Shown: positions 1 to 9,580 of the stretch, one piece after another
How the letters are laid out: every line of letters begins with the position of its first letter
Position numbering within the stretch: position 1 is the stretch's first letter
DNA from: CAVOAK01 sp963664465
Lineage (GTDB): Bacteria > Pseudomonadota > Alphaproteobacteria > UBA8366 > CAVOAK01
DNA: 64,000 nt
Direction: 5' to 3'
Assembly (NCBI GenBank): GCA_963664465.2
Contig: CAXXSU010000011.1
Location: 62,001 to 126,000, forward strand
Notes under the pieces: generated by a model
The model's input: only the letters and a program-made list of their open reading frames with translations
Database searches by the model: none
What the model was told of the DNA's origin: nothing
Made by a program: the position numbers and the translations under genes

Positions 1-1217
1 GATGTAAAGAAGTCACGTAGATGCTCGAATTCCCGCAAATTGCTGGCAAGCGCGCCCGCAGACGGTGGGCGGTCTGCCATTTTCATGCCCAAGACCTGTT
101 GGAACAGTCGCGCGCCGATGCGCGTATCCGCGGTTTTGCCAGCGACATCGACAAAATAGCTGCGCAGCATTTTCAACAGAAAATCGAAACCAAATACCGT
201 CGCGGCTCCCAAGGCCAAAACCCATAGCGTTTAGATCGCCGCGTTCGGCACCACGCGGTCGTATACATTCATGATGAATAGCGGGCTGGCCAGCGCAAAG
301 CTGTTTACCAACAGGGCCGCCACGATGACCTCCGCATAAATTTTCCAGGAGCTGAAAATGGTGCCCCAGAACCATCCTTTCGGATCGGCGACACGGATAT
401 CCTCGGAGCGCGTATCAAATTGAAACTCCGGCCGGGCAAACAGCGCGTAGCCAATATATTCGGACTCCAGCTCCGAATACGGCACCCGACGGCTGCCAGC
501 GCCCATGTCCGGCAATACAATGTCAGCGGCAGAACCCTGCTCGATCCGCGTAAGCACACACGAACGACGACCCTCCAACAGCAAAACGCACGGCAAGGCC
601 AGAGAGGTGATGCTGTCGAGCGGCCGTTTGGTCAAGCGGGCTGATATTCCCACGCGGGCTGCTGCACGCACGAACAGTGGCGGCGTCACCCGACCGTCCA
701 CAAGCGGCAATCCTGCCGTCAAGGCGTCAGCCGACACCCCGCGATCGAGCAACTTGCAAAGTATTGTAAGACAACCAAGAAGAGGGTCATCTGCGGTTCG
801 CGCCGTGGAGCGGATGTGCCAGGTCGACGAGCGCGCCGAGTCTTCTTTGCCTTCGATATCCGATACGAAATCGGCCTGTGCACGACCCTCTTCAACACTC
901 TCAGGTGTATCGCCGTCGGTCTCCGTCGATGGTGCAGCCGCCGGAGTTGCGGCGTCGCCATCCGCCGGCGGAGTTGCTTGTTGTTCCGCTTGCGGTTCAA
1001 CCTCTGCTTCGTCTGCAGCGGACTCGGACTGCGGGCTCAATAGGTCACGCGTGCCGACACCAGCACCTGGGTCGTCAGCTGGAGCACGACGCGACAGCAG
1101 CCCTAAGCCATCCGGCGTAGAGTCGCTGGCGCCGTCTTCTTTTTCCTCTTCGTTTTCGTCCATCGACATGGCTATACCCACGCAACACAAGCGACAACAC
1201 AGCGCCGCCCGCTTCAC
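1..1217 (-). pseudogene. LapB-type type I secretion ABC exporter, broken by an in-frame stop
   Basis: This encodes the inner-membrane ABC permease/ATPase of a type I secretion system, the LapB/LssB-like class that exports large adhesins with a TolC partner. The first 328 codons show an acidic low-complexity start, a degenerate C39-peptidase-like domain (around residues 140-270) and the first membrane segment ending in MNVYDRVVPNAAI. A TAA codon at 231-233 then stops the frame. The same frame continues past it with TLWVLALGAATVFGFDFLL and keeps family-like sequence (YFVDVAGKTADTRIGARLFQ) to the window edge. The lesion is therefore a single nonsense codon, probably from GAA. A start at 1169 (MSMDENEEE) is an alternative. 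It lies downstream of the TolC-like gene on the same strand, as in lap-type operons. Sequencing error, or suppression of the stop, cannot be excluded. Confidence 0.85.
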
Positions 1218-1483
1218 AGCAGTTAGGTGGCGCGATTTCTAATAGTCGCAAGTTACGCCCCTACTGCCCAACCGCGTAGTATGCAAGAATCGTGACATAT
1301 TAGGAAGATATAACTAATTCCTCACGTTCGACTCCAACAACGGGTTCGAACGTATTGGTACCGGCGGACCTGACCGTCCACATGTATCGCTGAATAGCTA
1401 AATTTACGGCAGGCGTCGTTGTCGGCGCTAAATCGGCAGCGACTGGACGCATGCAGCAGGGCCGAAACCGTCGTTACGTTTTG

Positions 1484-4435
1484 CTATTCAAACGACCAGA
1501 ACGGATAACGTGGTGTGGAACTCTCGAAATCCGGTTGTCCGCTTGGGATGAGCGACGCTACGGCGCTTGCCTTTATCGGCGTCTCGAGAAATGAAGCAAT
1601 CCGCTGCCTGCCAAGGCGATCTATTGAGCTATATGACCTATCGGCTGCTGTGGGTGATCGTGCCGGAAGCAGGATATGTGTTTGGTTGGTCACCAGCTGG
1701 CGATCGAGATCGACAAAACCGTAGGGCACGATTGGCGGCAACGCGTTCGAACTTGCAGCCGCCGAGCGATAGCGGTCCGGCATCAGCTCCTCCGGACTCA
1801 CCGCTGTCATCAACCGTCCAGAACGAGCCGCCGGCTTTGCTCGCGGCTCGGCCGCGTCAACGATTTCGCCAGAGGGCGCCCTCACTAATTTGGCTGGCGC
1901 ATTCGCGATCGTAGTTGGGACCTCGGTCCCCACTCGCGTGTCTGGTCCCGGTTTGTCGCTTGGCGGACTCTCAGCGAACCACAATTCGCGCGCCTGACCG
2001 AGCTCGGCGCCCTGCGGAGGAGACAAACGAGCCACTTGCATCGGCTGCTGGTCGCCCTTGTAACGATCGAGATTTCCGTCAGCCTCGCCGTCGGAGGCGC
2101 CACGAGCGAAGATCGGTGGCGTAGCGTTTTCGACTGGCACTGCGCCAGCCGCGGCCCGACTGGGTACTGACTCGGACTCACCTGCGCCCATACCGAATAA
2201 TGCACCAGCAGGGATCGCGGCTATGTTACTGGGCGGCACATTCAGGCGGGCGATTTGCGGCACCACCCAGCTCGCTTCAGCAGCATCCGCTATCCGACCC
2301 GCTTCGGGGACAGTACCTTTCGCTCGTTCGTGCGCATCACTCTCGGCCAGTAGCCTAGCAGGAGAGGTCGCGGTTGAAGGCGAGCTCACGGGATGTTCCG
2401 TCGTTGAGGGATCCGCGATGGCCAGCGCGGACGGTTCGGCGAATTCAAACTCCAAAAGGTCGCTCGGCAGTTTGTGCAAAACGAGCCCGGTCAGCGGCGC
2501 AGAGCCTTCGTCACCTAGCCGACTGCGTTCGAGACCTGTGAAGTCCACGAAGGTTGAAGGTGACCGCACCGCCAATTGCGCCACCGCGGGGGATTCCCTT
2601 GGACCCCGCGCTGAACTTCCACTGGCGCTACGGGCAACGTCACTATCAGCCGTCGTTGGCCGCCACACCCAAAGCACAGGATCATCAACTGTCTTTGCGC
2701 GTGGCGTCTCTGTGAATGTCTTTGGAAGATCGCTCAACCGATCCCCAGAAAGTGGCGATGGTTGTCCCGCCGGAGCCGCTGCAATACTGCCATCTGCCGG
2801 ACCGGGAAGCTTTCTCCCCGACGCGGGTTCGTCCTCCGGATCGAGTATTGGAGCATTGGGATCCAGAAGAGGAGCGTTCGGGTCGAGCACTGGAGCGTTC
2901 GGGTCGAGCACTGGCGCGTTCGGATCCAGCACTGGCGCGTTCGGATCCAGCACTGGCGCGTTCGGATCCAGCAGCGGCGCGTCACCGTCTTCCTCTTCCT
3001 CATCGGTGTACTTGGTCATCGTCCGCAAGGTTTCTTCGAGCTCGAGGAGACGCCGTTCTTCAAGAATGGTGAGCGATTCACTGGGCGGCGCAAGATCGAG
3101 TGTCGCCAGCAAGACACCGGCAGTCGCCAAGACGCGATAAACGCCAAAAAGTTCAACGAATTCTGCGGTCAGTAGGTTGGTTCGCGAGCGATACAGATCG
3201 TTTTCCGCATCCAGCAGATCCAATAGATCACGGCGCCCGATATCGAATTGCAGCTGATAGGCACCGAGCACCGAATCGTTCGCCTGAACTTGCCGGCGTA
3301 GCGCCGTCAACCGTTCGCGTGCCGTAGCAAGCGCGTTCCAGGCGATCCGAATTTCAAGTTCGGTCGCGCGCTGCACCTGGAGCATACGCTGCCGCGCTTC
3401 CGCGATCCGGGCAATGAACTCCTGACGTCGGGCAGCATCTGCTCCGCCATTGAACAAGTTGTAGCGCATCACGACCAGTGCCGTTATATCGCTGGTCTGA
3501 CCACGTGTTCCCTCGAGATTCCGGTTGGAGTTAGCGCCAACTTCAAGATCGACACGAGGCCAAAATCCGGCCCTGGTCGACTGATAATCAGCTTTCGCCG
3601 TCTCCAGATCGGCACGTGTGACTGCGATCGTGGGGTTTAGTTTGAGTGCCATCGCCACCGCGGCCGCTTCATTTTCAGGCAGCGCCTGGAACGGCACGAT
3701 CGGACGAACCAGATCGAGTGGTGGCTCGCCAATGGTGTTGATGTAGTTCGCGTCCGCATCGCGGACACGCGAGCGTGTCTCGATCAATGCGTCTTCGGCC
3801 GTCGACACGCGGGCCTGTGTCTGCTCGACGTCGGTGAGACTGGCGGCTCCGCCTTCGGCCTTGATGGTAACCAGCTCCAGCGTATTCAGGTGAGCGGCGA
3901 TGTTCTCCTCCGCCAGCCCCACAAGTTCGCGTTGGCGAAATGACTCCAGATATGATTCCGCTGCGTCCAACGCGGTAAATTCGGAGGTTTCACGTATGCG
4001 CCTTGCCGCGGCGCCTACCCGAGCTTCTTGCCGGGTTACTTCAGATGCTGCCGCGAAGCCGTCGAAGAGCATTTGCCGGATGGTCAGGCCGGTTTCATAG
4101 CGCAGCTGGCGAACCGTGCCCTCATCGTCAAAGTCCTTAAGCCGCGCCCGCGTTCCCGGGCTATTGGTTATCTGCCCACCAGTTGCCGTTCGTAAATCGA
4201 TCTGTGGCCGAAACAAACTCCATGCTTGCTCAAGCTCCTGATCGATTGCCCGGCGACTTTCAGTAACAATTCCAATGTCAGGGCTTGTCAGTAGCGCGGC
4301 TTGAACGGCTTCCTGGAGGCTAACGGCAAACGACCTGCCGCTGGCCATGGAGAGCAGTCCCAGTATCAGAACGATCAGCGCAAGATTTCGCCCAAGACAA
4401 TCGGCGCCGCGATTTGGCAACATGCGACCCAGCAC
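1484..4435 (-). CDS. TolC-family outer membrane channel with long C-terminal extension
   Basis: This is the outer-membrane efflux/secretion channel of a type I secretion system. After a positively charged start there is a hydrophobic signal segment (LALIVLILGLLSMASG), then a typical TolC/AggA domain of about 430 residues (SLQEAVQAALLTSPDIG at its start, repeated alpha-helical hairpins, QLQFDIGRRDLLDLLDAEN near its end). Family members are usually 430-500 residues. This one has 983, because a further ~500 residues of Pro/Ala/Ser-rich sequence follow, beginning with DPNAPVL heptad repeats. It precedes the LapB-like exporter by 266 nt on the same strand, so the two probably formed one secretion operon. 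The extension should lie on the periplasmic side if the channel keeps normal topology; its role is unknown. Confidence 0.85.
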   Translation of the reverse strand: MLGRMLPNRGADCLGRNLALIVLILGLLSMASGRSFAVSLQEAVQAALLTSPDIGIVTESRRAIDQELEQAWSLFRPQIDLRTATGGQITNSPGTRARLKDFDDEGTVRQLRYETGLTIRQMLFDGFAAASEVTRQEARVGAAARRIRETSEFTALDAAESYLESFRQRELVGLAEENIAAHLNTLELVTIKAEGGAASLTDVEQTQARVSTAEDALIETRSRVRDADANYINTIGEPPLDLVRPIVPFQALPENEAAAVAMALKLNPTIAVTRADLETAKADYQSTRAGFWPRVDLEVGANSNRNLEGTRGQTSDITALVVMRYNLFNGGADAARRQEFIARIAEARQRMLQVQRATELEIRIAWNALATARERLTALRRQVQANDSVLGAYQLQFDIGRRDLLDLLDAENDLYRSRTNLLTAEFVELFGVYRVLATAGVLLATLDLAPPSESLTILEERRLLELEETLRTMTKYTDEEEEDGDAPLLDPNAPVLDPNAPVLDPNAPVLDPNAPVLDPNAPLLDPNAPILDPEDEPASGRKLPGPADGSIAAAPAGQPSPLSGDRLSDLPKTFTETPRAKTVDDPVLWVWRPTTADSDVARSASGSSARGPRESPAVAQLAVRSPSTFVDFTGLERSRLGDEGSAPLTGLVLHKLPSDLLEFEFAEPSALAIADPSTTEHPVSSPSTATSPARLLAESDAHERAKGTVPEAGRIADAAEASWVVPQIARLNVPPSNIAAIPAGALFGMGAGESESVPSRAAAGAVPVENATPPIFARGASDGEADGNLDRYKGDQQPMQVARLSPPQGAELGQARELWFAESPPSDKPGPDTRVGTEVPTTIANAPAKLVRAPSGEIVDAAEPRAKPAARSGRLMTAVSPEELMPDRYRSAAASSNALPPIVPYGFVDLDRQLVTNQTHILLPARSPTAADRSYSSIDRLGRQRIASFLETPIKASAVASLIPSGQPDFESSTPRYPFWSFE
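2838..2984 (-). repeat. 21-bp coding minisatellite (DPNAP heptads)
   Basis: Seven 21-bp units lie in the TolC-like gene. Six encode DPNAP followed by two hydrophobic residues (VL, LL or IL) and a seventh, diverged unit encodes GDAPLL. The central units are nearly identical at DNA level, which points to recent slippage and possible length variation between strains. Confidence 0.9.
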
Positions 4436-4997
4436 ACCCGAACGACTCGGGCGCGAATGGACTCTCGGATCTGGCGTTCTCAGATTCTGAATATTTGTAC
4501 ACAGCCGACCAGTGTTCGCAAATGCACCGCCGTTGTTGGCGGCAAATTGAAGGCGAATTATAGCATAACTTGTGGTCGGATCAAGGCATCTTCACCGGCT
4601 TGGTGGTGCGGAAGTGCGCCCACGGAAAGACCGAATATTGATTAGACTATATATTGTGGTTTTTCCCAGAATTAATGTGTGTAATTTTACACAGCCGGTG
4701 GATAACAATTGTGAACGTAAGTAATTAAACAAAATTCTAGTGTTAAATTCTGTGGAAAACTTCACCAGAACTCTGTGGGCAATTCTTGCGCCAACCGCAG
4801 CGGCCCAAGGCGGCTGGTAAGATGCAAACAAGTACCTGGATAGTCGGTTCGCGAGAGCACTCCCTATGGCTCGATCGACGCTGCCCGCTTTTGGCAGCTT
4901 TCGATGTGTTGGAGAATTGCATTTGGCTAATTTGGAGCGAATCAAATACAAGCCGGCGCGACCCGAGATATACGTTTCCTGAATCGGTTAGGCTCGA
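4436..4997. promoter_or_regulatory. Divergent intergenic region with a perfect palindrome
   Basis: This 562-nt AT-rich gap separates the leftward TolC-like gene from the rightward tag gene. At 4678-4693 it holds a perfect inverted repeat, TGTGTAA-TT-TTACACA, the kind of site bound by a dimeric regulator. I cannot assign the protein. No coding sequence is supported here. Confidence 0.45.
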
Positions 4998-5672
4998 ATG
5001 ACCATGACATCGTTCAAGACGCTTTATGCAGCCGCGCTGCGACAAGTCGGAAGTGAACAATTGCTTGAAGCACGCCTTCCGACTGCGAAAACCGCAGCTG
5101 AGCTAGCCGCACAAGCTGATGCTTACTATTTGTCGCTGATGTCGCGCCGGATATTCCGCGCCGGCCTCAGGCACAGCATGGTTGACGAGCGTTGGCCTGC
5201 GTTTGAAGAGGTGTTCATGGAATTCGAGCCGCGACGCGTACGGGCGATGCACGACGAAAATCTCGAGGCCTTGATGGGAGATAGGCGGCTGATCCGCCAT
5301 TGGGGAAAAATTAAAAGTGTCCGGGCAAACGCCGCGGCAATGTGTGAAATTTCCGCACAGAGCGCCGGCTTCGGCGCCTGGCTTGGAAACTGGCCAGGCG
5401 AACATATCGTCGACTTGTGGGCAGAGCTGGCAAAGCGATTTGCCCAACTCGGCGGCAGCTCCGCGCAGTTCTTTTTGCGCATGGCAGGAAAGGACACGTT
5501 TCTCGTCATGGGTGACGGCGTTCGCGCGCTCAACCACTGGGGCATATTCGACGGCGCACCGAAGGGAAAAAAGGACCGCGAAAGGGTCCAAGTCGCCATC
5601 AACGAGTGGGCCGCGGAGTCAGGGCGTCCGCTTTGCGAGATTAGCATGATTTTGGCGCTTTCTGCTGGTTGA
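4998..5672 (+). CDS. tag: DNA-3-methyladenine glycosylase I family protein
   Basis: This is a cytosolic base-excision repair enzyme that removes 3-methyladenine from alkylated DNA. The 224-residue product has the family length and the pattern of Tag: SRRIFRAGLRHSMVDERWPAF (residues about 49-69), matching the FxAGLSW...KWPAF region, then RLIRHWGKIKSVRANAAAM and a helical C-terminal half. The classical E. coli Zn-binding Cys/His set is not obvious, so this belongs to the divergent branch common in alphaproteobacteria. A second ATG two codons in (5004) is an equally possible start. The next gene begins 6 nt after the stop and is probably co-transcribed. Confidence 0.8.
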   Translation: MTMTSFKTLYAAALRQVGSEQLLEARLPTAKTAAELAAQADAYYLSLMSRRIFRAGLRHSMVDERWPAFEEVFMEFEPRRVRAMHDENLEALMGDRRLIRHWGKIKSVRANAAAMCEISAQSAGFGAWLGNWPGEHIVDLWAELAKRFAQLGGSSAQFFLRMAGKDTFLVMGDGVRALNHWGIFDGAPKGKKDRERVQVAINEWAAESGRPLCEISMILALSAG

Positions 5673-5678
5673 TCCGTC

Positions 5679-6386
5679 ATGGCACGCGGAGAAAATTCGG
5701 TGCCCGGTAGAATGCTAAAGTCTTCTCCACGGCGGCCGCAACCTGAAGCATCTGCGGCCCACCGAGTTTTCCCTATCCTATTTTCGACGACGATGGTGCG
5801 TGCATTGATCGACGGGCAGAAAACCCAAACGCGTCGTCCCGCGGCATCAGAGCTCGCCAAAGCGATGCCTGGCGACCGTCTTTGGGTACATGAGACCTGG
5901 CATGTGCGATTTCGCGATCAAGAACCCGACAAACCGACGCGCGACTACCACGATACGCCGCGGGATCAGCGCGCAGAGCGCTTGGCCGAAGACGTTCATT
6001 TCTACGAACAAGAGATGCGAAAAAGATGTAACCGCCGATTCATGCCGTCGCGGTGGATTCCTTCGATCCACATGTACCGCTGGGCATCGAGACTTACACT
6101 GATCGTCGAAGCTCTGCGTTTCTGCCGGCTTCAAGAGATATCGGCTGCGGAAGCTATCGCAGGTGGGACAGGCGTTAAGGAAGTTCCCAATCCGCAGGCG
6201 CGACACCAACCGAGTGCAGACGAAGTTGCTGGAGCGCCACCGAGCCAATTCGGATCACACTGGGACAGCCTCCATCGTAAGCCGGGACATCGTCTCGTGG
6301 ATAATCCGGAGGTCGTATCTCTTACCTTCTCCCTCCATCGTGGCAATATCGATCACCTGTTCAAAAAAGACCAGGACGATCACTAA
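5679..6386 (+). CDS. ASCH/phage-associated small protein
   Basis: This resembles the ASCH-like proteins found in phages and prophages. The core shows PILFSTTMVRALIDGQKTQT, then GDRLWVHETWHV, and MPSRWIPSIHMYRWASRLTL before a C-terminal helical part with FCRLQEISAAEAIAGG. This pattern is characteristic of the family; the function is unknown, with RNA or modified-nucleotide binding suggested for ASCH folds. The first ~30 residues look non-conserved, so the true start may lie near residue 12 or later. It follows tag by 6 nt. The link to DNA repair is positional only. Confidence 0.65.
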   Translation: MARGENSVPGRMLKSSPRRPQPEASAAHRVFPILFSTTMVRALIDGQKTQTRRPAASELAKAMPGDRLWVHETWHVRFRDQEPDKPTRDYHDTPRDQRAERLAEDVHFYEQEMRKRCNRRFMPSRWIPSIHMYRWASRLTLIVEALRFCRLQEISAAEAIAGGTGVKEVPNPQARHQPSADEVAGAPPSQFGSHWDSLHRKPGHRLVDNPEVVSLTFSLHRGNIDHLFKKDQDDH

Positions 6387-6465
6387 AACTGCGCCGATAT
6401 CGGCATTTCGTCAGCTTTTCATCGCCTGTCAGCAAAATACTACCTAGACGGAGCGTAATTATCGC

Positions 6466-7734
6466 TTAGACGCTGTTCGCCAAATCGACCAGCACGTCCG
6501 CAACGACCTGGGCTCCGGCCGCAAGATCGCTCGGTTCGGCATTTTCCGCTTCGTTGTGGCTTATACCTTTCTCGCAAGGGACAAAAATCATTCCGCTGGG
6601 GCAAACGCCTGCCATGTGTCGAGCATCGTGGCCAGCGCCAGAGTAGATATGGCGGTAGGGATAGCGGCGGCGTTTGGTGGCTCGCTCGATCGCTTCCGGC
6701 ACGATGCCCGCGAAGTGAAGCGGCGTTGCGCGCGACGGCTCGTCGACGGTGACCGAACAACGTTCCACGACTTGCTGACATAGAGGGCCAACCTGGTCGC
6801 CGAGCCGGTCGAGAGTCTCCTGCTCAGGATGGCGAAAATCGATGCTGAAGTTGACGCGGCCGGGCACGACGGCAAGCGCGCCTGGATAGACGTCAAACTG
6901 GCCAATTGTGAAGCGCACCGTATCCGCCTCGTCATGAAAAAGTTCGTGAAGGGCATTGACGACGGCGATCGCTTCGACGAAGGCATCCCTTCGATGTTTG
7001 CGTGGTGTTGTTCCGGCATGCGCCTCGTCACCCGAAACTTCGATAACGAACTTCCGTGTCCCTTGCATACCTGTGACAACGCCGATGGTTTCGCCGGCTG
7101 CCTCGAGTTCGGGACCCTGTTCGATATGCGCCTCGACAAAGGCGGCGATCGGGTCGCCAAGGGGGCGATGCCCGGCATTTGGCAATGCAGCCCTTAGCGA
7201 CTGCACGGCACTACCCATGTTGACGCCATCACTATCCGTGGCCGCAAGCATGGTCTTTAGAGGAACCGAACCCGCATAGATCGATGAGCCCATGAAACTC
7301 GGTGTAAAGCGAACGCCCTCTTCATTGTTCCAAACGGCCGCTTCCAATGGCCGGCGCGTGACCAGTTTCGCGTCATCGATCGCCTCCAATGCCTCCAGTG
7401 CCGCGAGCACGCCGAAAATGCCATCAAAACGTCCGCCGGTCGGCTGTGTATCGCAGTGCGAGCCACTGGTCACAGGCGCCGCGTCGGGCTCACTTCCCGG
7501 GCGCCTTATGAACATATTGCCGGTATCATCGACGAATACCGAGAAGCCGCGCTCGCTCGCCCAATGGGCAAGCTGAACGTGGGCGTCGATGTCTACCTGT
7601 GTTAGCGCGAGCCGGTTGACTCCACCGCGGGCAGTTGCGCCGAAACGAGCCATCTCGACGTGGCGGCGCCACAGCCGGTCGGCATCGATCGCTGCGTATT
7701 TATTCTCTTTCGGGGCAGCGCTTTTTTCCGCCAT
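6466..7734 (-). CDS. M20-family Zn amidohydrolase (hydantoinase/carbamoylase type)
   Basis: This is predicted to hydrolyse N-carbamoyl-L-amino acids, allantoate or a similar ureido substrate in the cytosol. Visible motifs are GSHCDTQPTGGRFDGIFGV (metal ligands His and Asp), WNNEEGVRF (Glu base and ligand), EAHIEQGPELE, the lid-domain region with DEAHAGTTP, and SGAGHDARHMAG with a late His ligand. I chose the ATG at 7734 (MAEKSAAPKENK, with GAGG upstream) because the 54 codons before it are non-conserved and overlap a GC-rich direct repeat. At 422 residues it has the family's length. The exact substrate cannot be read from sequence. Confidence 0.85.
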   Translation of the reverse strand: MAEKSAAPKENKYAAIDADRLWRRHVEMARFGATARGGVNRLALTQVDIDAHVQLAHWASERGFSVFVDDTGNMFIRRPGSEPDAAPVTSGSHCDTQPTGGRFDGIFGVLAALEALEAIDDAKLVTRRPLEAAVWNNEEGVRFTPSFMGSSIYAGSVPLKTMLAATDSDGVNMGSAVQSLRAALPNAGHRPLGDPIAAFVEAHIEQGPELEAAGETIGVVTGMQGTRKFVIEVSGDEAHAGTTPRKHRRDAFVEAIAVVNALHELFHDEADTVRFTIGQFDVYPGALAVVPGRVNFSIDFRHPEQETLDRLGDQVGPLCQQVVERCSVTVDEPSRATPLHFAGIVPEAIERATKRRRYPYRHIYSGAGHDARHMAGVCPSGMIFVPCEKGISHNEAENAEPSDLAAGAQVVADVLVDLANSV

Positions 7735-7840
7735 CGCAAAATCCTCATTCTGCTCTACCGATTGACCAAGTCCCGCCACAAGATGGACACATCGTTCGCC
7801 TGTCAAGCGTCCGACTTGCGCAATCCCGCAAACGTCATTT

Positions 7841-7894
7841 CGGCCGCGCGCGTTTCGCCGCGCACAAATCGGCCGCGCGCGTTTCGCCGCGCAC
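7841..7894. repeat. Direct repeat, two 25-bp units
   Basis: A 25-bp unit beginning CGGCCGCGCGCG and ending CGCCGCGCAC occurs twice, separated by AAAT. It lies just upstream of the amidohydrolase start, where it could affect its 5' leader. Confidence 0.9.
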
Positions 7895-7992
7895 ATATTC
7901 TCGGTTCGCCGGATATTGAATCTTGCGATGTAGAACGAGTTGGCCCCATTTGGGGCAGAGGTAGAGGCACGAAGCGCCGCAGACGGCGTCTG

Positions 7993-9141
7993 CTACTTGT
8001 CCTCGCCTATCTGACGCCGAATATTCTCGTCAATCAGCCGCGTCGCCTCCTCAACATTGTCAGGGCCCATTGAGTCCTGCCAAGACTTCAGTACGCGCCG
8101 CGCCCGCTCGCGCTTGAGATTGTCGAAGTAGGCCATTGCCTTCTTGTATTCCGGTGTCGTACGGAAAAGAGCGTTCGAACGGCCGCCGTGCATATGAAAA
8201 AATGTTTCGCTAAATACAGTGCGGGCGACCCCAACGCCTTTGCAGAGAATTGCAACGCCTGCATACCCGGTATTGTGCAGTGCCAACGCGACCACGCCGG
8301 CAGACAACCCGGTCATCTGCACAAGATCCAACTCGAAGCGGTCGAGCTTGCCATCACGCAAGAAATCCATCAGCAGGTCGGCTGCTCTCTGAACACGCGC
8401 ATGGCTCATGAAGCGTATACCCTCGGTACTATCGTCGCCCTTCTTCTCGTCCTCTTCCATAGCTGCCGACAATGACCGGGCAATATGATTCTCTAATTCA
8501 ATCGGATCAAACGTGTAGCGCTCATTAATGAAGTCTCGCAATGCGTCGCCGACCCATACGTAGACCTGACCCGCAAGCTCCGGCGTGAGATCTTCGCGCC
8601 GAACGATTGGTGCTCGATACTCATCGACCCACATACAATCGCTGATCAGCTTTTTGAAAGTTTCCGGCGTAAACGCGGCGCCTGCGTTGTGCAATAGCGC
8701 TCCGATTACCTCTGCATCATCGGTCGCCACCAAGGCATCGCTCACAATTGTGCTCACCGAACTACGCTCGGTAATGGCGACCTGGTGCGGTCGTTCGTGC
8801 TTGGCAATAATGTCTAGGAGTTCCTTGTCGCCGAGCAGTTTGCTCCAGACGATAATCGGATAGGCAACTTCAATCTGGTCGTTGGCGAGCGTATCGACAA
8901 GATCCTGCGGCACATCTTCGCGGACGGAAAGATGCTCAGCGAGCTTACGGCGAACGTGCATCTCCGCGTCGCGCAGAAGGCCACGAACGATGACGAACAC
9001 ATGCTGAAGTTCGCGCTCGCTCAGCCCGGCATCGTAACTAAAGCAAAGGTCCCCAAGACGCTCGGCGAGTGAACCCCAATCTTCACCGCCTTGGCGATTT
9101 GAGAACCCCGAAAGCAGCTCGTTCAGTTGTTGCTGTATCAT
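7993..9141 (-). CDS. DUF2336 domain protein (first paralogue)
   Basis: This 382-residue, mostly helical protein belongs to the alphaproteobacterial DUF2336 group. It is one of three related genes here. Shared blocks are LTERELxHVF/LSERELQHVF near residue 40, RRKLAEHLSVREDVPQDLV, the EVAYPI and IIAKHERPHQVAITER region, and a C-terminal block FSETFFHMHGGRSNALFRTT followed by a repeated YFDNLKRERARRVLKSWQ. The repeating two-helix segments look HEAT-like. No catalytic motif is visible. Its position next to fliG and fliL suggests a role in motility or related signalling, which is inference. Confidence 0.75.
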   Translation of the reverse strand: MIQQQLNELLSGFSNRQGGEDWGSLAERLGDLCFSYDAGLSERELQHVFVIVRGLLRDAEMHVRRKLAEHLSVREDVPQDLVDTLANDQIEVAYPIIVWSKLLGDKELLDIIAKHERPHQVAITERSSVSTIVSDALVATDDAEVIGALLHNAGAAFTPETFKKLISDCMWVDEYRAPIVRREDLTPELAGQVYVWVGDALRDFINERYTFDPIELENHIARSLSAAMEEDEKKGDDSTEGIRFMSHARVQRAADLLMDFLRDGKLDRFELDLVQMTGLSAGVVALALHNTGYAGVAILCKGVGVARTVFSETFFHMHGGRSNALFRTTPEYKKAMAYFDNLKRERARRVLKSWQDSMGPDNVEEATRLIDENIRRQIGEDK

Positions 9142-9580
9142 GATCGCGAGACGTCATCACCGAGCATGCGAGGTCTCACACTGTCTAGTACGCGTACCGA
9201 CATCATGGCCCCCACGGTCCGAAAGCATTCTTAGCGGTATCGGTGGAAACCAGCAACCCTAATTCGTACCATTTGTCACAAATTGGCACAGCGCCAGTGT
9301 CACGCAGTAATTTGAAATTACTCTCTAAACTATTGAAAACAAACATATTTTAACAACATCATCCATTCGGCCTAAATTTCAGACACACGCTGCGTTCTAA
9401 ATATTGCGACATTTTGTACATGGTTCTTTCTAAACTGCGTTCTCACAATATGTTGTGGTTGGCGGCGCGTCTGCGCATAGCGGGAACCTAACCTTAGGCC
9501 TCACACTTTGGTTCCTCTAACGAGAACACTAGCGTCGCTTTCGACGCACATATGTGTAATCGGTATGGGCGCTGTGGCCC
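9142..9580. other. Intergenic gap, no gene seen
   Basis: This 439-nt AT-rich stretch lies between two co-directional DUF2336 genes. I see no ORF, tRNA or clear terminator. It probably carries the promoter of the downstream copy. Confidence 0.5.

Noticed and set aside
505..1242. A 245-codon frame opposite the LapB-like gene
   Set aside because: Ser/Ala-rich shadow; the minus strand has the family motifs.
2223..3140. A 305-codon Ser-rich frame opposite the TolC-like gene
   Set aside because: Low-complexity mirror of the heptad-repeat extension.
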